A stretch of 43,946 nucleotides of DNA from JANRIC01 sp033765345 (GTDB lineage Bacteria > Bacteroidota > Bacteroidia > Cytophagales > Microscillaceae). This document shows positions 32,780-42,466 of this stretch, in pieces. The stretch covers positions 1 through 43,946 of the forward strand of contig JANRIC010000209.1 in NCBI GenBank assembly GCA_033765345.1. The letters run 5' to 3'. The notes beneath the pieces were generated by a model. It made no database searches, was not told the origin of the DNA, and saw nothing but the letters and a program-made list of their open reading frames with translations. The first letter of the stretch is position 1, and each line of letters opens with the position of its first letter. Position numbers and translations under genes: made by a program.

Positions 32780-34051
32780 TTATTTTGCGATTTCAAGGAT
32801 TAAATTTTTAAATGCCAGTGCGATTTCTTCAAGGATTTCAGGGGATGTTTTTGATGCGTCATCGTTTTTTGTATGGAAAAAAGGGTGTGCATACGATACG
32901 CCTATGGCGTTTGGATATCCTTTATTTACTACGTGTATTAATTCGCCGCCATTTTTTTGTTGGGTATCCCATTTGTTTCCTAAAATATTTTTAAAGACCC
33001 GCTCAAAGGCGGTTTTGGTAGACGTAGTATAGAAAAAATTGCGTTGAGGGTCTACCTTATTTTCTTTGATTAATCCTGAAGGGGTTGATTTCCAGGAAAG
33101 TGTGGCTAAACCTGCGCCTAAGTGTATCCATAGTTTTGTTTTATCTGTGGGGGGAGCGTGATGTTCTAAAAACTCATCTGCTCCCCAGAAGCCGAGTTCG
33201 TGTCCAGAGTTTGCTGTAAAGATGAAAGTATAAGGCAGTTTTTGGGTTGAGGCCCATTGAGCCAGTGCAAGCCACACGGCTACACCGGGTCCCCTTTCCC
33301 CCCCACAAGTAAACCAACCGCTAATGGGGGTTGAGACAACAATAAAGGATTCATTGTTTCCTATTTTGCCATATACATTTCTTGCATTTACTTGGGCAAA
33401 TTCTCCGTGTATGGCGACTTTGATTATTTTACCTTCTTTTTTCAATAATTGCTTGGCGTGTTTTGGCGACACAAGAAGTATGGGTATTTTCCAAGGCGAG
33501 CCTGCTTTGGAGGCATTTAGGGCTATAATTTCATTGGCTTCATTTTCGGTAAATCCAATAATGGCACGAGCCCCCTTGCTTATTAAATCTTGTAATTGTT
33601 GATAAACTTGTGTGGCACCACGCCCATTCAAGCCGAGCGTGAAATTCACGAGTACTATTTTATCCAGAATAGTATCAGGATTTGAGACATTACTTGTAAG
33701 GATGCCTTCTGCCTGAAGACGGATGCTATCCTGAACATACCACAAAGGAAAAGCCTCATAAACGGTGCTGTCTGTTGGGTCAGTCACAAAAGCTTTATCC
33801 AGGAAAAACTGCTTTAATCCGAATGTGTGGTATTTCACCTCATATCCCTGGGTAGAGAGTTCTTTTCCCAGCCATTCTGAGGTAGCAAAATCCGTATCTG
33901 TACCCGTGCGATGCTCTCCCAAAGAGACATACCTTTCTACGGTTGAAAAAAGCTTAGAGCCTTCAAAAAAAGCAGTTTCTTTACTGTTTTGTGCAAAAGT
34001 TGTTAGACTCCACAAGCACAAAAGACTTATAAATTTTATCCTATGTTTCAT
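32780..34051 (-). CDS. Secreted M28-like protein with substituted metal ligands
   Basis: The protein has 423 residues with a signal peptide (MKHRIKFISLLCLWSLTTFA). Residues about 90-225 look like a protease-associated (PA) domain insert. The rest has an aminopeptidase (M28) fold (HRTGTDTDFATSEWLGKELS, FIFTANSGHELGFWGADEFL, HPFFHTKNDDASKTSPEILE). Compared with active M28 enzymes, the first ligand motif HxD reads TPIS, the bridging aspartate region reads GGERGPG, and the catalytic Glu-Glu pair reads His-Glu (SGHELGF). The final histidine motif (HTKNDD) remains. It may be inactive or use a different metal site. It lies 20 bp after the membrane-protein gene, inside the phosphorus operon. Confidence 0.72.
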   Translation of the reverse strand: MKHRIKFISLLCLWSLTTFAQNSKETAFFEGSKLFSTVERYVSLGEHRTGTDTDFATSEWLGKELSTQGYEVKYHTFGLKQFFLDKAFVTDPTDSTVYEAFPLWYVQDSIRLQAEGILTSNVSNPDTILDKIVLVNFTLGLNGRGATQVYQQLQDLISKGARAIIGFTENEANEIIALNASKAGSPWKIPILLVSPKHAKQLLKKEGKIIKVAIHGEFAQVNARNVYGKIGNNESFIVVSTPISGWFTCGGERGPGVAVWLALAQWASTQKLPYTFIFTANSGHELGFWGADEFLEHHAPPTDKTKLWIHLGAGLATLSWKSTPSGLIKENKVDPQRNFFYTTSTKTAFERVFKNILGNKWDTQQKNGGELIHVVNKGYPNAIGVSYAHPFFHTKNDDASKTSPEILEEIALAFKNLILEIAK

Positions 34052-34070
34052 ATCTTGAAAGAATTATTTT

Positions 34071-34769
34071 TTATTTTATTCCAGGTTTAGTGATGCTGTG
34101 TTGTTTTTTTTTCAGATTGATCCATGTAGTAATTACTGTTAGGCTTGCCAAAGAAGATAACAAGGTAATAGGAGGTAAGCCACCAGGCCAGGTATGAGGT
34201 AGAAACCAAGACAGAAAACCTTGTAAGCCTGCGTGCAAACCAACCAATAAGGCAAGTATTATTAAGTTTTGCAGTTTGTTATTTGTATGATTGTTTTTAC
34301 CACTTACAAACATGCCAAAAGCGATTGCCCCCAGCAACATAGAAAAACCCGCACTGATAGTAAGCTTTCCTTGGTAGAAAAACTTTTCGTAATACGTGGG
34401 ATTTAATATAAGTAGAGAGAGCAACACGTGTATAGTTCCTGTGATTCCTGCCATATACATCAGTTTAGCATTTGAATAAGTGGGAAAAAACCGATACCGA
34501 AAGAGGCTGATCCCCAAAAGTAATAAGGATGAAAAAGCAAAAGCTTTGTTCAGAACATAGACTGGCCAATCGAACCAAGGAACGCCTTTTAATACGTTGT
34601 AACGTAAAGTAGCATAAGCGATGCTTCCCAAAAGTGTCAAGACAATGATAGTTTCTCCTGACCTTTTTGGGTTGAATACCTCATCTGTATTTTTCTTCGG
34701 ACTTGCGCCGTCTAGGAGTGCGTGTCCATTTTTATTATTCTGAGCGTGTTGCGTGTACAAATAAAGCAT
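34071..34769 (-). CDS. Polytopic membrane protein of unknown function
   Basis: I prefer the ATG at 34769 (MLYLYTQHAQ), directly after the stop of the phosphatase gene; an in-frame ATG at 34796 would overlap that gene by 26 bp. About six hydrophobic segments follow a polar 40-residue start: TIIVLTLLGSIAYATLRY, VLNKAFAFSSLLLLGISLF, MYMAGITGTIHVLLSLLIL, GFSMLLGAIAFGMFV, LIILALLVGLHAGLQGF and ITLLSSLASLTVITTWIN. A single histidine in the third helix and one in the fifth recall haem-binding ferric-reductase-like bundles, but this is only a resemblance. It is part of the phosphorus operon; its role is unknown. Confidence 0.7.
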   Translation of the reverse strand: MLYLYTQHAQNNKNGHALLDGASPKKNTDEVFNPKRSGETIIVLTLLGSIAYATLRYNVLKGVPWFDWPVYVLNKAFAFSSLLLLGISLFRYRFFPTYSNAKLMYMAGITGTIHVLLSLLILNPTYYEKFFYQGKLTISAGFSMLLGAIAFGMFVSGKNNHTNNKLQNLIILALLVGLHAGLQGFLSWFLPHTWPGGLPPITLLSSLASLTVITTWINLKKKQHSITKPGIK

Positions 34770-34770
34770 C

Positions 34771-36747
34771 TTATTTAAGGTCTGATATGCCTCCAAATAC
34801 CTTTACTTTTTCTAAGGGTACAGCAACGGGTACCGGCTTTGCTTCTGAGGTAGATACGGCATAGGCAAATGACAATTGCCCAGTATGCCCATCTCTGAAT
34901 TCAATAATCACTTGTGGTTCAGGATAGGCGATAGGAAGGTCTTTTCCATCTTTATCAGGAACTGTATATATATTATTAACCCGGATTACGGTGTAAATCG
35001 GCCATGACACGCCTTCTCTTTTGCTGTCATTTCGGTATTGATTGCTGCTCCAGATCACATTTACCAGCCTATCTCCTGAGTTATACCATCCGCTCGGAGG
35101 CGAGCCTCCGGAGTCACCCAGTCTATGGTTTCCGCTGGTATGGGGTCCGCTGGCAATATCATATATGCCAGGGGCAACTCTTGCCACAAAAGATTTGTGA
35201 AGGTCGCCGGTCAATACGAATACCGTTTTGTTCAATGAATCCAACAATGAGAGAAGCTGAGCTCTTTCGTGTAGGTGAGCCGTCCAGCCGTCGTCTTTGC
35301 GTGGAGAGCCGGTACCCTTCCCATACCAGGCACCATTGTCGTGGGGTACGGCTAGGTTTACTGTGGATACAAGGAAGATAATGTCAGCTTTGCTATTTTT
35401 TAAATTTTCAAAAAGCCATTTTTTCTGAGTTTGCCCCAGCATACTTGTGTTAGGGTCATTGGGATTACTTTTATCGTGTAGGGTACGGTTAGACCTGGTA
35501 TCCAGGATATAAAATTCTGTATTGGCGACTTGTAACTTGCTGTAATGCTTGGTACCGATGCTGTATGTGGCTTTCTCGGAGACTCTAAATGCAGGGCTTA
35601 CTTCTATCTGATGTGGTCCTAATACTTTGGTAATCTGATAAACCCCTGTATTACCAAAGCCCCACAATACGTGTAAATTGGTCACTTTATCCAAATCCAG
35701 CTTAGTAAAGTCAGCCTTGTCATCCGTTAGGATATTTTGAGATGATTTTAATTGGGTAGTACCAAAATGGATGGCTTGTTTGATTCCAATGTCAGGATTT
35801 GACCAGCCGATGTAATCTTCCCAAGCCTGGATAGCAGGATCACGAAAAACCGCTCTTTCTACGTCTTTTTCGTGATTCCAGTCGTTTAATTTTTCTTGCC
35901 ATGGTTTGTTGCGTGCGTCAAGGTGTAGTCCTACTTCACCACTTCCGATCACGTCATTTAAGATTTCGTGGTCATCAAAGGTTACAAACTGTGGAACTTC
36001 TTTGTAAAAATCGGCAAGATGTTTTGAGTTATCCAGGTAGATTTTGTAATTCTCCCATACACCTGTGATGCCTTTGGCTTGGGAGATAAGTTCAGGAATA
36101 TCTTTTACCTGATTTTCTTTGGCCCATGCTTCGGTGGTTTTTTCTCTGCCTATTTCATAAATCCAATCCCCATTTTGAATTTGGAAATAGATATCATCTT
36201 TCAGCTTATTGAGCATAGTAGCATAAGTAGGGGGGAGATTTTGCTTGTAGCCCTGGCTGTTCCCTGTACCGATCTCGAAGCTAAAATTAAATAATCCGTT
36301 TGGATTAAGCTCCTGGTGAGCAAAGTCAGACTTATCGGGCAGCGTTTTGAAACTGTTAAAGTTATTGTTGACCCTTGTATCTGCTATATTTCCATTGATT
36401 TCAAGGGCATAATAGTATTTTGTGTTAGACTCAAGTCCTGTGAGTTCAATCCAGCCAGTGGCATCATTTTCCCAAGTAGTTTTTACTTCACGGGAGCTTT
36501 TGGCGCTTGTAAGGTCTGGTGAAGTAGAATAAATGACCCTAAACGTATTTGGCTGCTTGGTTCTTGCCCAAATCCTCACGGAACCGTTGGTAATATTTCC
36601 CAACATAGGTCCGTGTGTAATCTCATCAGTTTTTTTTGTTGAGGGGGTATTTTGCCCTAGGAGTAAATTGGGCGTCAACATGAGCATTAAAAAAGCATTT
36701 TTGACAAAATTTTGAAATATTTTGAGATAAATCGTTGTATCTTTCAT
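34771..36747 (-). CDS. PhoD-type alkaline phosphatase/phosphodiesterase, secreted
   Basis: The protein has 658 residues with an N-terminal signal sequence (hydrophobic core about 15-30, ending LLLGQ). A fibronectin-like N-domain begins HGPMLGNITNGSVRIWARTK (about 45-140), as in PhoD. The metallophosphatase core carries QNGDWIYEIG (about 190), FDDHEILNDVIG (about 259) and LTGDLHKSF (about 514), matching the metal-binding aspartates, asparagine and histidine of the family. PhoD enzymes release phosphate from phosphodiesters, such as teichoic acids, and from phosphomonoesters, using Fe and Ca. It lies 54 bp after susD in one operon and gives the best clue to the operon's substrate. Confidence 0.87.
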   Translation of the reverse strand: MKDTTIYLKIFQNFVKNAFLMLMLTPNLLLGQNTPSTKKTDEITHGPMLGNITNGSVRIWARTKQPNTFRVIYSTSPDLTSAKSSREVKTTWENDATGWIELTGLESNTKYYYALEINGNIADTRVNNNFNSFKTLPDKSDFAHQELNPNGLFNFSFEIGTGNSQGYKQNLPPTYATMLNKLKDDIYFQIQNGDWIYEIGREKTTEAWAKENQVKDIPELISQAKGITGVWENYKIYLDNSKHLADFYKEVPQFVTFDDHEILNDVIGSGEVGLHLDARNKPWQEKLNDWNHEKDVERAVFRDPAIQAWEDYIGWSNPDIGIKQAIHFGTTQLKSSQNILTDDKADFTKLDLDKVTNLHVLWGFGNTGVYQITKVLGPHQIEVSPAFRVSEKATYSIGTKHYSKLQVANTEFYILDTRSNRTLHDKSNPNDPNTSMLGQTQKKWLFENLKNSKADIIFLVSTVNLAVPHDNGAWYGKGTGSPRKDDGWTAHLHERAQLLSLLDSLNKTVFVLTGDLHKSFVARVAPGIYDIASGPHTSGNHRLGDSGGSPPSGWYNSGDRLVNVIWSSNQYRNDSKREGVSWPIYTVIRVNNIYTVPDKDGKDLPIAYPEPQVIIEFRDGHTGQLSFAYAVSTSEAKPVPVAVPLEKVKVFGGISDLK

Positions 36748-36800
36748 CGTATTTAATTTAAGTTATTTGGTATTCTAAAATCAGGTAAGATATATATCTG

Positions 36801-38342
36801 TTATTCCCAGCCAGGATTTTGAGTAAGTTTAAGGTTTCGGGTGATTTCTGTAAAAGGAATGGGGTATAAATAGTGTTTTTCTTGAACGTTTGTTTTTCCA
36901 ACTTTTTGCAAGGCTTTCAGCAATATTCCCTTTCCTTCGGGGCCTACTCCTGTAAATTCGCTCCCTGTTTGTCTGATTAGGTCGAACCACCGCTGATACT
37001 CATAGACCAGCTCAAGTCTTCGATCCAAGTATACCGAATCTCGGAATTGATCTTGGGATAGTCCTTCTGTCAGATTTGCTAAGCCCGCCCGATTTCTAAC
37101 ACGATTGAGCGATGCATACGCTTTGGCAGTAGGTCCGTTCAGTTCATTTTCAGCTTCAGCGTGTATAAGTAGTATTTCTGCAAAACGGATGACGTTTGAA
37201 TTGGCACTTGACTGGTCTGTCTGGCTGAGAGCAGCAGGATCCCAATATTTGTTAAAAAAGGGCACAAAATCATTGGGGACACCAGGGTTATTGAGAGCTG
37301 TTCGGTAAGTATTTCCATTGCTGGGACTCACATAACTTGTCACAAAGCTCACATCCCTTCTTTTGTCAGATGGAGAATAAAGCTTATAGATGCTAAAGAA
37401 GTTATCATTTCCTTGTTTGTAAAATACTACTTGCTCGCCATAACCGCCTACTAACCCAGGTACACCTGTACGTATTGCCCTGCGCATGTTGGTATGTGCC
37501 TGACCTCCTAGATTTCCTGCAAATTGAACAGAAAATATATGCTCTTTTCCATTTTTATAGGCAGGTAAAAAAACGTGTGCATAATTTTCAAACAGGTCAT
37601 AATTGTAATCCCCGTTGATCACTTCTTCGGCTGTATTTACAGATTTTTGCCAATCCCTAAGGGTCAGATAGACCTTTGATAATAAGGATACCGCAGCGCC
37701 TTGGGTAGCCCTGCCTAGTTCGCCAGAGGATCCTTGACTAAAATAATCGGATGAAGCCTCCAGGTCTGAAATAATTTGTGTATATACCTCATTTTTGGGC
37801 GTTCTGGGTACTTGCAATTCTTCCAGGGGTACCAAAGTTTGGTCACTCAATAGCAAGGGTACATCGCCATAGAGCCTCACCAAATTGAAATAAAGAAGTG
37901 CCCTCAAGAAATAAGCCTCCCCCAATAACCTGTTTTTTAGGTCTACATTCATGTCTATGGGCGGGATTTTCTCAATAGCTACATTTGCTCGATTAACGGA
38001 GGCATAGTGAGCCTGCCATATTTGCAATACCCTTACATTCAAGGATGAGTGGCTTAAAATAGCCAAGGAACGCACGTCTGGATTGGGTGAGCCAGGTCCA
38101 GCGTCTACCTCATCAGTCATCATATCCATACCAGTATTAAATAATGTACTATAGATGGCAAACGGAATATTGTCTGTTGAATGATTTAGGTTGTAATAAA
38201 TGGCATTTACTGCTGCGATGGCATTATCCTCAGTTTTATAAAATTGATTGCTTGTTAGAATGGATCTTGGGTCTTCTTCTAGGGATACACAAGCTTGTAA
38301 AAGTCCAGTAATAATAATTAATGTGTATACTAATTTTTTCAT
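36801..38342 (-). CDS. SusD/RagB-family outer-membrane lipoprotein
   Basis: SusD-type proteins are surface lipoproteins that capture ligand and form the lid over the SusC transporter. The gene encodes 513 residues with a lipobox (LLQAC, Cys18), a usual family start (SLEEDPRSILTSNQFYKTED, NAIAAVNAIYYNLN), helical TPR-type units (LLGEAYFLRALLYFNLVRLY, GDVPLL) and the conserved C-terminal half (IRFAEILLIHAEAENELNGP, LNRVRNRAGL, RRLELVYEYQRWFDLIR, YLYPIPFTEI). It follows the SusC gene by 12 bp. Ligand specificity cannot be read directly; the neighbours point to an organophosphate or phosphate-bearing glycan rather than a simple starch-like glycan. Confidence 0.95.
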   Translation of the reverse strand: MKKLVYTLIIITGLLQACVSLEEDPRSILTSNQFYKTEDNAIAAVNAIYYNLNHSTDNIPFAIYSTLFNTGMDMMTDEVDAGPGSPNPDVRSLAILSHSSLNVRVLQIWQAHYASVNRANVAIEKIPPIDMNVDLKNRLLGEAYFLRALLYFNLVRLYGDVPLLLSDQTLVPLEELQVPRTPKNEVYTQIISDLEASSDYFSQGSSGELGRATQGAAVSLLSKVYLTLRDWQKSVNTAEEVINGDYNYDLFENYAHVFLPAYKNGKEHIFSVQFAGNLGGQAHTNMRRAIRTGVPGLVGGYGEQVVFYKQGNDNFFSIYKLYSPSDKRRDVSFVTSYVSPSNGNTYRTALNNPGVPNDFVPFFNKYWDPAALSQTDQSSANSNVIRFAEILLIHAEAENELNGPTAKAYASLNRVRNRAGLANLTEGLSQDQFRDSVYLDRRLELVYEYQRWFDLIRQTGSEFTGVGPEGKGILLKALQKVGKTNVQEKHYLYPIPFTEITRNLKLTQNPGWE

Positions 38343-38354
38343 AAATATGGTAGT

Positions 38355-41300
38355 TTAGAAGGTGAGTGATATTCCTGTTTGAATGGATTTGGTACCGGGA
38401 TAGCTTCCATAGTCAAAGCCTGAGTACAAATTATCTTGTCCGTTGCGGCTAACCTCAGGGTCAAATCCGGTATAATTTGTCCAGGTTATATAGTTTTGTA
38501 ATGAGACATATATCCTGGCGTTTTGCAGTTTTACTTTTGAAGCTAATTCTTTGGGCAAGGTATAACCCAAGCTTAGGTTTTTCAACCTTAAATAAGACCC
38601 ATTCTCCACAAAACGGTCGGATAAAGTCGGAGAGGGGTCTTCAATAGCTCTGTGTACGTCGGTATCGGTATTGGTGGGAGTCCATCTATCCAATAAGGTA
38701 GCCGAAGCCCCTGTAAAACCTGAGCCAATTTCAAGCAAAGCCTTAGTATTGCTAAAGATTTTATTTCCAAAAGAACCCTGCAAGAAGATGGTCAGGTCAA
38801 AATTTTTGTATCGGAATGTATTGGTAATTCCTCCAATAAACAAAGGCTGTGCATTGCCTACAATACTTATATCTGCCTGTGTTACTTTGTCATCTCCATT
38901 CAGGTCTTTGTATTTCTGGCTTCCGGGTCTCACATTTTGAGAGGGTGATAGGGCAAAATTATCTCCTTCTTGGAAAACTCCATCTGCCTGATACATATAA
39001 AAATTGCCCAGGGGCTCTCCGACTCTCACAATTTCGGAAGGTCTATTGGAATTTGCAGGATTTATGGGGATAAATTCAGTGATTCCTGGACCAAGGCTAA
39101 GTACCTTATTTCTATTGGCTGAGATCACGATGCTGGTATTCCACTCCAATTCGCCTTGAATATTGTTGGTTTGGAGTGCCAGTTCTATGCCTTTGTTCTC
39201 CATACTTCCATAATTTTGGAAGGCACTCTCGAGACCTGATGTATAAGGCAAGGGAATATTCAATAATAAATCATTCGTCTTTTTATAATATACATCCAGG
39301 GTGAGGTTAATTCTATTTTTGAATAGCCCCAGATCAACCCCTAAATTGTGTTGAATGGTTTTCTCCCAACCAAGATTCGCATTGGCATAGCTACTGGGAG
39401 CAAAACCAGCGAAGAGGACATTATTAAAATTACTTGAATAGTAAGATAGGATACTCAAAGATCTGTAGGGAGGGATTTCCTGGTTTCCTGTCAGCCCAGA
39501 GCTCAATCGAAGCTTTAAATTACTGATCCGAGTACTATTTTTTAAAAACGATTCATTGTGAACATTCCAAGCTATTGCTACAGAAGGGAAAGTTCCCCAT
39601 CGATTATTACTACCGAATCGTGAGGAACCGTCTGCACGAAGTGTCAAAGTCAGAAAATATTTATCATCCAAGTTATAGTTTATTCTTCCCAGGAAAGAGC
39701 GCAATGCCCAAGCGGAGTAGGAAGATGCAGGTGCTTGAAGAATGGTGCCTGCTCCCAGGTTATTATAGGTAGAATTATCATTCACAAAATTGGAGGCATT
39801 GGAGATATGCCCCTCAGTAGAAGATTTTTGCTGTGTAAAACCAACCAATATATCGAGCGTGTGGCGTGAGGCAATTTTTTTGAAATAATTTAAGGTGTTT
39901 TCGTTGAGCCAGCCAAAAGTAGCAAGTGTACCTACAGAGGCCGAACCACCTGGGATGCCTTCAAATACTGTGGAGGCAACGTATCTGTTTTGTTTATTAT
40001 TAATGATGTCTGTTCCAAATTGTACTTTGGCTTTTAGCCCTTCAATAATTTCATACTCTATAAAACCATTTAATAAAAACCGGGTCGTTTTGGTCTCATT
40101 GGTGTTGTTTACCAATGAATTGATAGGATTTCCTATAGCAGTTTCAAATGGACTAACAATGGTATAGCTTCCGTCTGCATCTTTGACAGGGACTGTGGGC
40201 ACCATTTCCAACAGGCCTTGCACTACGCCATTGGGTGCAACATCAGCGTTGGTGATGCTCCCGGTCAAAAATACGCCTACTTTAAGTTTTTCGGATATAT
40301 CATGGTCAATGTTTAATCTTCCCGAATATCGCTCGAAGCCTGTGCGAATAATTACCCCCTCCTGCTTGTAATAGTTTCCTGACAAAATTAAATTAGAACG
40401 ATCAGATCCTGCCGAAAGTGATAGATTATGGCTTTGTATCAGGGCGGAGGTAAAAGCTTCTTCCTGCCAATCTGTACCTTCTCCCAATTGATCAAGCTCC
40501 TCTTGGGTATAAGTTGGAGGCTTGCCTGCATCAATTCTTGCGTCATTTTTAAGATAGCCCCATTGTTCTGCATTGAGAAGCGGTAATTTTCTGATCACAT
40601 CTTGTACCCCATAAAATGCGTCATAGGATATATTTGACTCATTTCGCCTGCCCTTTTTTGTGGTGATGATGATTACGCCATTAGCACCGCGCGATCCATA
40701 AATAGCTGTGGCGGAGGCATCTTTTAATACCTGAATAGATTCAATATCGACTGAACTAAAGGAAGATAAAGGATTAATTTTTGCTCCACTAATCACTCCT
40801 GCATCCGTAGATAGGTCACTGTTATAAATCGGAAAGCCATCTATGACATATAAAGGCTCACTGCCGGCATTGATCGAGGTACCTCCTCTAACTCTAATGG
40901 TGTTTCCGCTTCCTGGTTGCCCACTTGATTGTGTAACCTGGACCCCAGCTACAGAGCCTTGCAAAAGCTTATCAGGCGAACTTACGGGTTGTTGTCGCAG
41001 CTCGGTAGGTATTGTGGCTATTGAACCCGTAAAATTACTTCGTTTTTGCTCTCCATAGCCTATTACCACGATTTCATCCAGTACATTATCTAGCTTGAGG
41101 CTTATGTCAAGCGGTTCTTCACTTATTTCATAAATATCTATCTCCTGAGCTTGATAACCCACATAACTCACAATGATCGTAAAAGGAAGTTTTTGACGGG
41201 TGCTAAGTGTAAAAACACCGCTTACATTTGTTAAGGTGACTTCATCGGTACCTTTGATGTTGATAGTGGCGCCTGCCAGCAATTCGTTGTTATTGTCTTT

Positions 41301-41402
41301 AATTATGCCTTTTAAAGAGTTCTGCGCTATCCCCCAGGAGCTGCCCAAAAACCAAATAAATCCTAAAATAAGCCATTGTTTTTTTATATATTTTTGTATC
41401 AT
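38355..41402 (-). CDS. SusC/RagA-family TonB-dependent outer-membrane transporter
   Basis: The protein has 1015 residues. After a signal peptide (ending WGIAQ) come a carboxypeptidase-like domain (SLKGIIKDNNNELLAGATIN to SVSYVGYQAQEI), a TonB-box region (VLDEIVVIGYGEQKRSNFTG) and the plug (VSSPDKLLQGSVAGVQVTQS, RIRGG-type VRGGTSINAGSEPLYVIDGF, ATAIYGSRGANGVIIITTKK). A 22-strand barrel ends SIQTGISLTF. It imports large ligands in complex with SusD using energy from TonB. It lies 49 bp after the PstS-like gene and 12 bp before susD. It appears complete and intact. Confidence 0.96.
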   Translation of the reverse strand: MIQKYIKKQWLILGFIWFLGSSWGIAQNSLKGIIKDNNNELLAGATINIKGTDEVTLTNVSGVFTLSTRQKLPFTIIVSYVGYQAQEIDIYEISEEPLDISLKLDNVLDEIVVIGYGEQKRSNFTGSIATIPTELRQQPVSSPDKLLQGSVAGVQVTQSSGQPGSGNTIRVRGGTSINAGSEPLYVIDGFPIYNSDLSTDAGVISGAKINPLSSFSSVDIESIQVLKDASATAIYGSRGANGVIIITTKKGRRNESNISYDAFYGVQDVIRKLPLLNAEQWGYLKNDARIDAGKPPTYTQEELDQLGEGTDWQEEAFTSALIQSHNLSLSAGSDRSNLILSGNYYKQEGVIIRTGFERYSGRLNIDHDISEKLKVGVFLTGSITNADVAPNGVVQGLLEMVPTVPVKDADGSYTIVSPFETAIGNPINSLVNNTNETKTTRFLLNGFIEYEIIEGLKAKVQFGTDIINNKQNRYVASTVFEGIPGGSASVGTLATFGWLNENTLNYFKKIASRHTLDILVGFTQQKSSTEGHISNASNFVNDNSTYNNLGAGTILQAPASSYSAWALRSFLGRINYNLDDKYFLTLTLRADGSSRFGSNNRWGTFPSVAIAWNVHNESFLKNSTRISNLKLRLSSGLTGNQEIPPYRSLSILSYYSSNFNNVLFAGFAPSSYANANLGWEKTIQHNLGVDLGLFKNRINLTLDVYYKKTNDLLLNIPLPYTSGLESAFQNYGSMENKGIELALQTNNIQGELEWNTSIVISANRNKVLSLGPGITEFIPINPANSNRPSEIVRVGEPLGNFYMYQADGVFQEGDNFALSPSQNVRPGSQKYKDLNGDDKVTQADISIVGNAQPLFIGGITNTFRYKNFDLTIFLQGSFGNKIFSNTKALLEIGSGFTGASATLLDRWTPTNTDTDVHRAIEDPSPTLSDRFVENGSYLRLKNLSLGYTLPKELASKVKLQNARIYVSLQNYITWTNYTGFDPEVSRNGQDNLYSGFDYGSYPGTKSIQTGISLTF

Positions 41403-41451
41403 AATTTATAAATTAATTTTGAGTATATGATCATTTTGCACAAGCATCTCA

Positions 41452-42384
41452 TCAAGGTTTATTCAATTCCTTGAGTAAATTGTCTAGTTTTTTTTGTTCT
41501 TTTGTCACGACTACTTCTTCCAATTTCAAAAAACCCGCATTGTGATTGTACTGTTGCCCTTCATTTAATATCCAAATTAGAAAAGAGACCAGATTGGGGT
41601 TTTTTACTTTTTCAGGGAAGCCAACGTGTAAATAAGCACCTGGCAGATTTTCTGTCTTTTCTGCTTCTAAAAAATCTAAAGCAGTATCCAAATTTTCAAA
41701 GATTTTTTCATCACTTTCCAAACGTCTATTATTATTCAAATCCAAAGGCAAAATGCTTATTTTTTCTACTGGGCTGCGTTTATTTAAGTCAAATGCGTAA
41801 TTCAAGGGTGCATAACTTACAGCCGTTTGATCATTTTGCACAGCTACGACCAGGTGTTGGTCAGCCCCACTAATGCCCTTACCTTTGAAATCACTGGGTA
41901 CATACCCATAATAACCCGCAAAAGTGGAGGGGATACAGCTCTTTTGCTGACGTGCATAAAAGGTATAATTAATTTTTTCACTTTTCTCATTATCCTTAGT
42001 CTTAAACTCATCCTCGAAAAACAATTTTTGTACCTCCTGCTTATCCAAACCCTTCTCCCCATAATGAAGGGCAAAATCACTTTTTACGTGTGCTATCGGC
42101 ACAATTACATATCTAGCCAAATTCACATATATCCACTCAGGAGTTAGCTCCTCTTTAGGAATTTCATGCCCTTTAAAGATTAGGTCTGCTGTATCACTTT
42201 TGGATACTATCCTGATATTTAATGCAGGATTAATACTCTTATAGGCTTCAATCCATTTTTCTATCAAGGGATAGGCAAAACGAGAACCTGTTATGAGTAG
42301 CTCAGAGGAGTCATTTTTCTGAGCCAAAGTGTTTTGTGCTACACACCAGTATACCACAAAAAGTAAACTTCGTACATTTTTCAT
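41452..42384 (-). CDS. PstS-like periplasmic substrate-binding protein
   Basis: The protein has 310 residues with a signal peptide (MKNVRSLLFVVYWCVAQNTL, ending AQ). It has the type II periplasmic-binding fold of PstS relatives: the start LLITGSRFAYPLIEKWIEAY with SINPALNIRI is the GS-xx-PL-xx-W pattern of PBP_like_2 proteins, and VVAVQNDQTAVSYAPLNYAF corresponds to the late strand that returns to lobe 1. PstS delivers phosphate to PstCAB, but no pstCAB genes are in the window. It is the first gene of the operon with SusC, SusD and PhoD, so a phosphate- or phosphonate-type ligand is likely. The identity of the ligand is inferred. Confidence 0.72.
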   Translation of the reverse strand: MKNVRSLLFVVYWCVAQNTLAQKNDSSELLITGSRFAYPLIEKWIEAYKSINPALNIRIVSKSDTADLIFKGHEIPKEELTPEWIYVNLARYVIVPIAHVKSDFALHYGEKGLDKQEVQKLFFEDEFKTKDNEKSEKINYTFYARQQKSCIPSTFAGYYGYVPSDFKGKGISGADQHLVVAVQNDQTAVSYAPLNYAFDLNKRSPVEKISILPLDLNNNRRLESDEKIFENLDTALDFLEAEKTENLPGAYLHVGFPEKVKNPNLVSFLIWILNEGQQYNHNAGFLKLEEVVVTKEQKKLDNLLKELNKP

Positions 42385-42466
42385 ATTAATATATACAGTC
42401 TATCGATTAAGTAGATTATTTAAAAAAATTTATTTTTTTAATATCAGTATAATATATTCCTGATAG

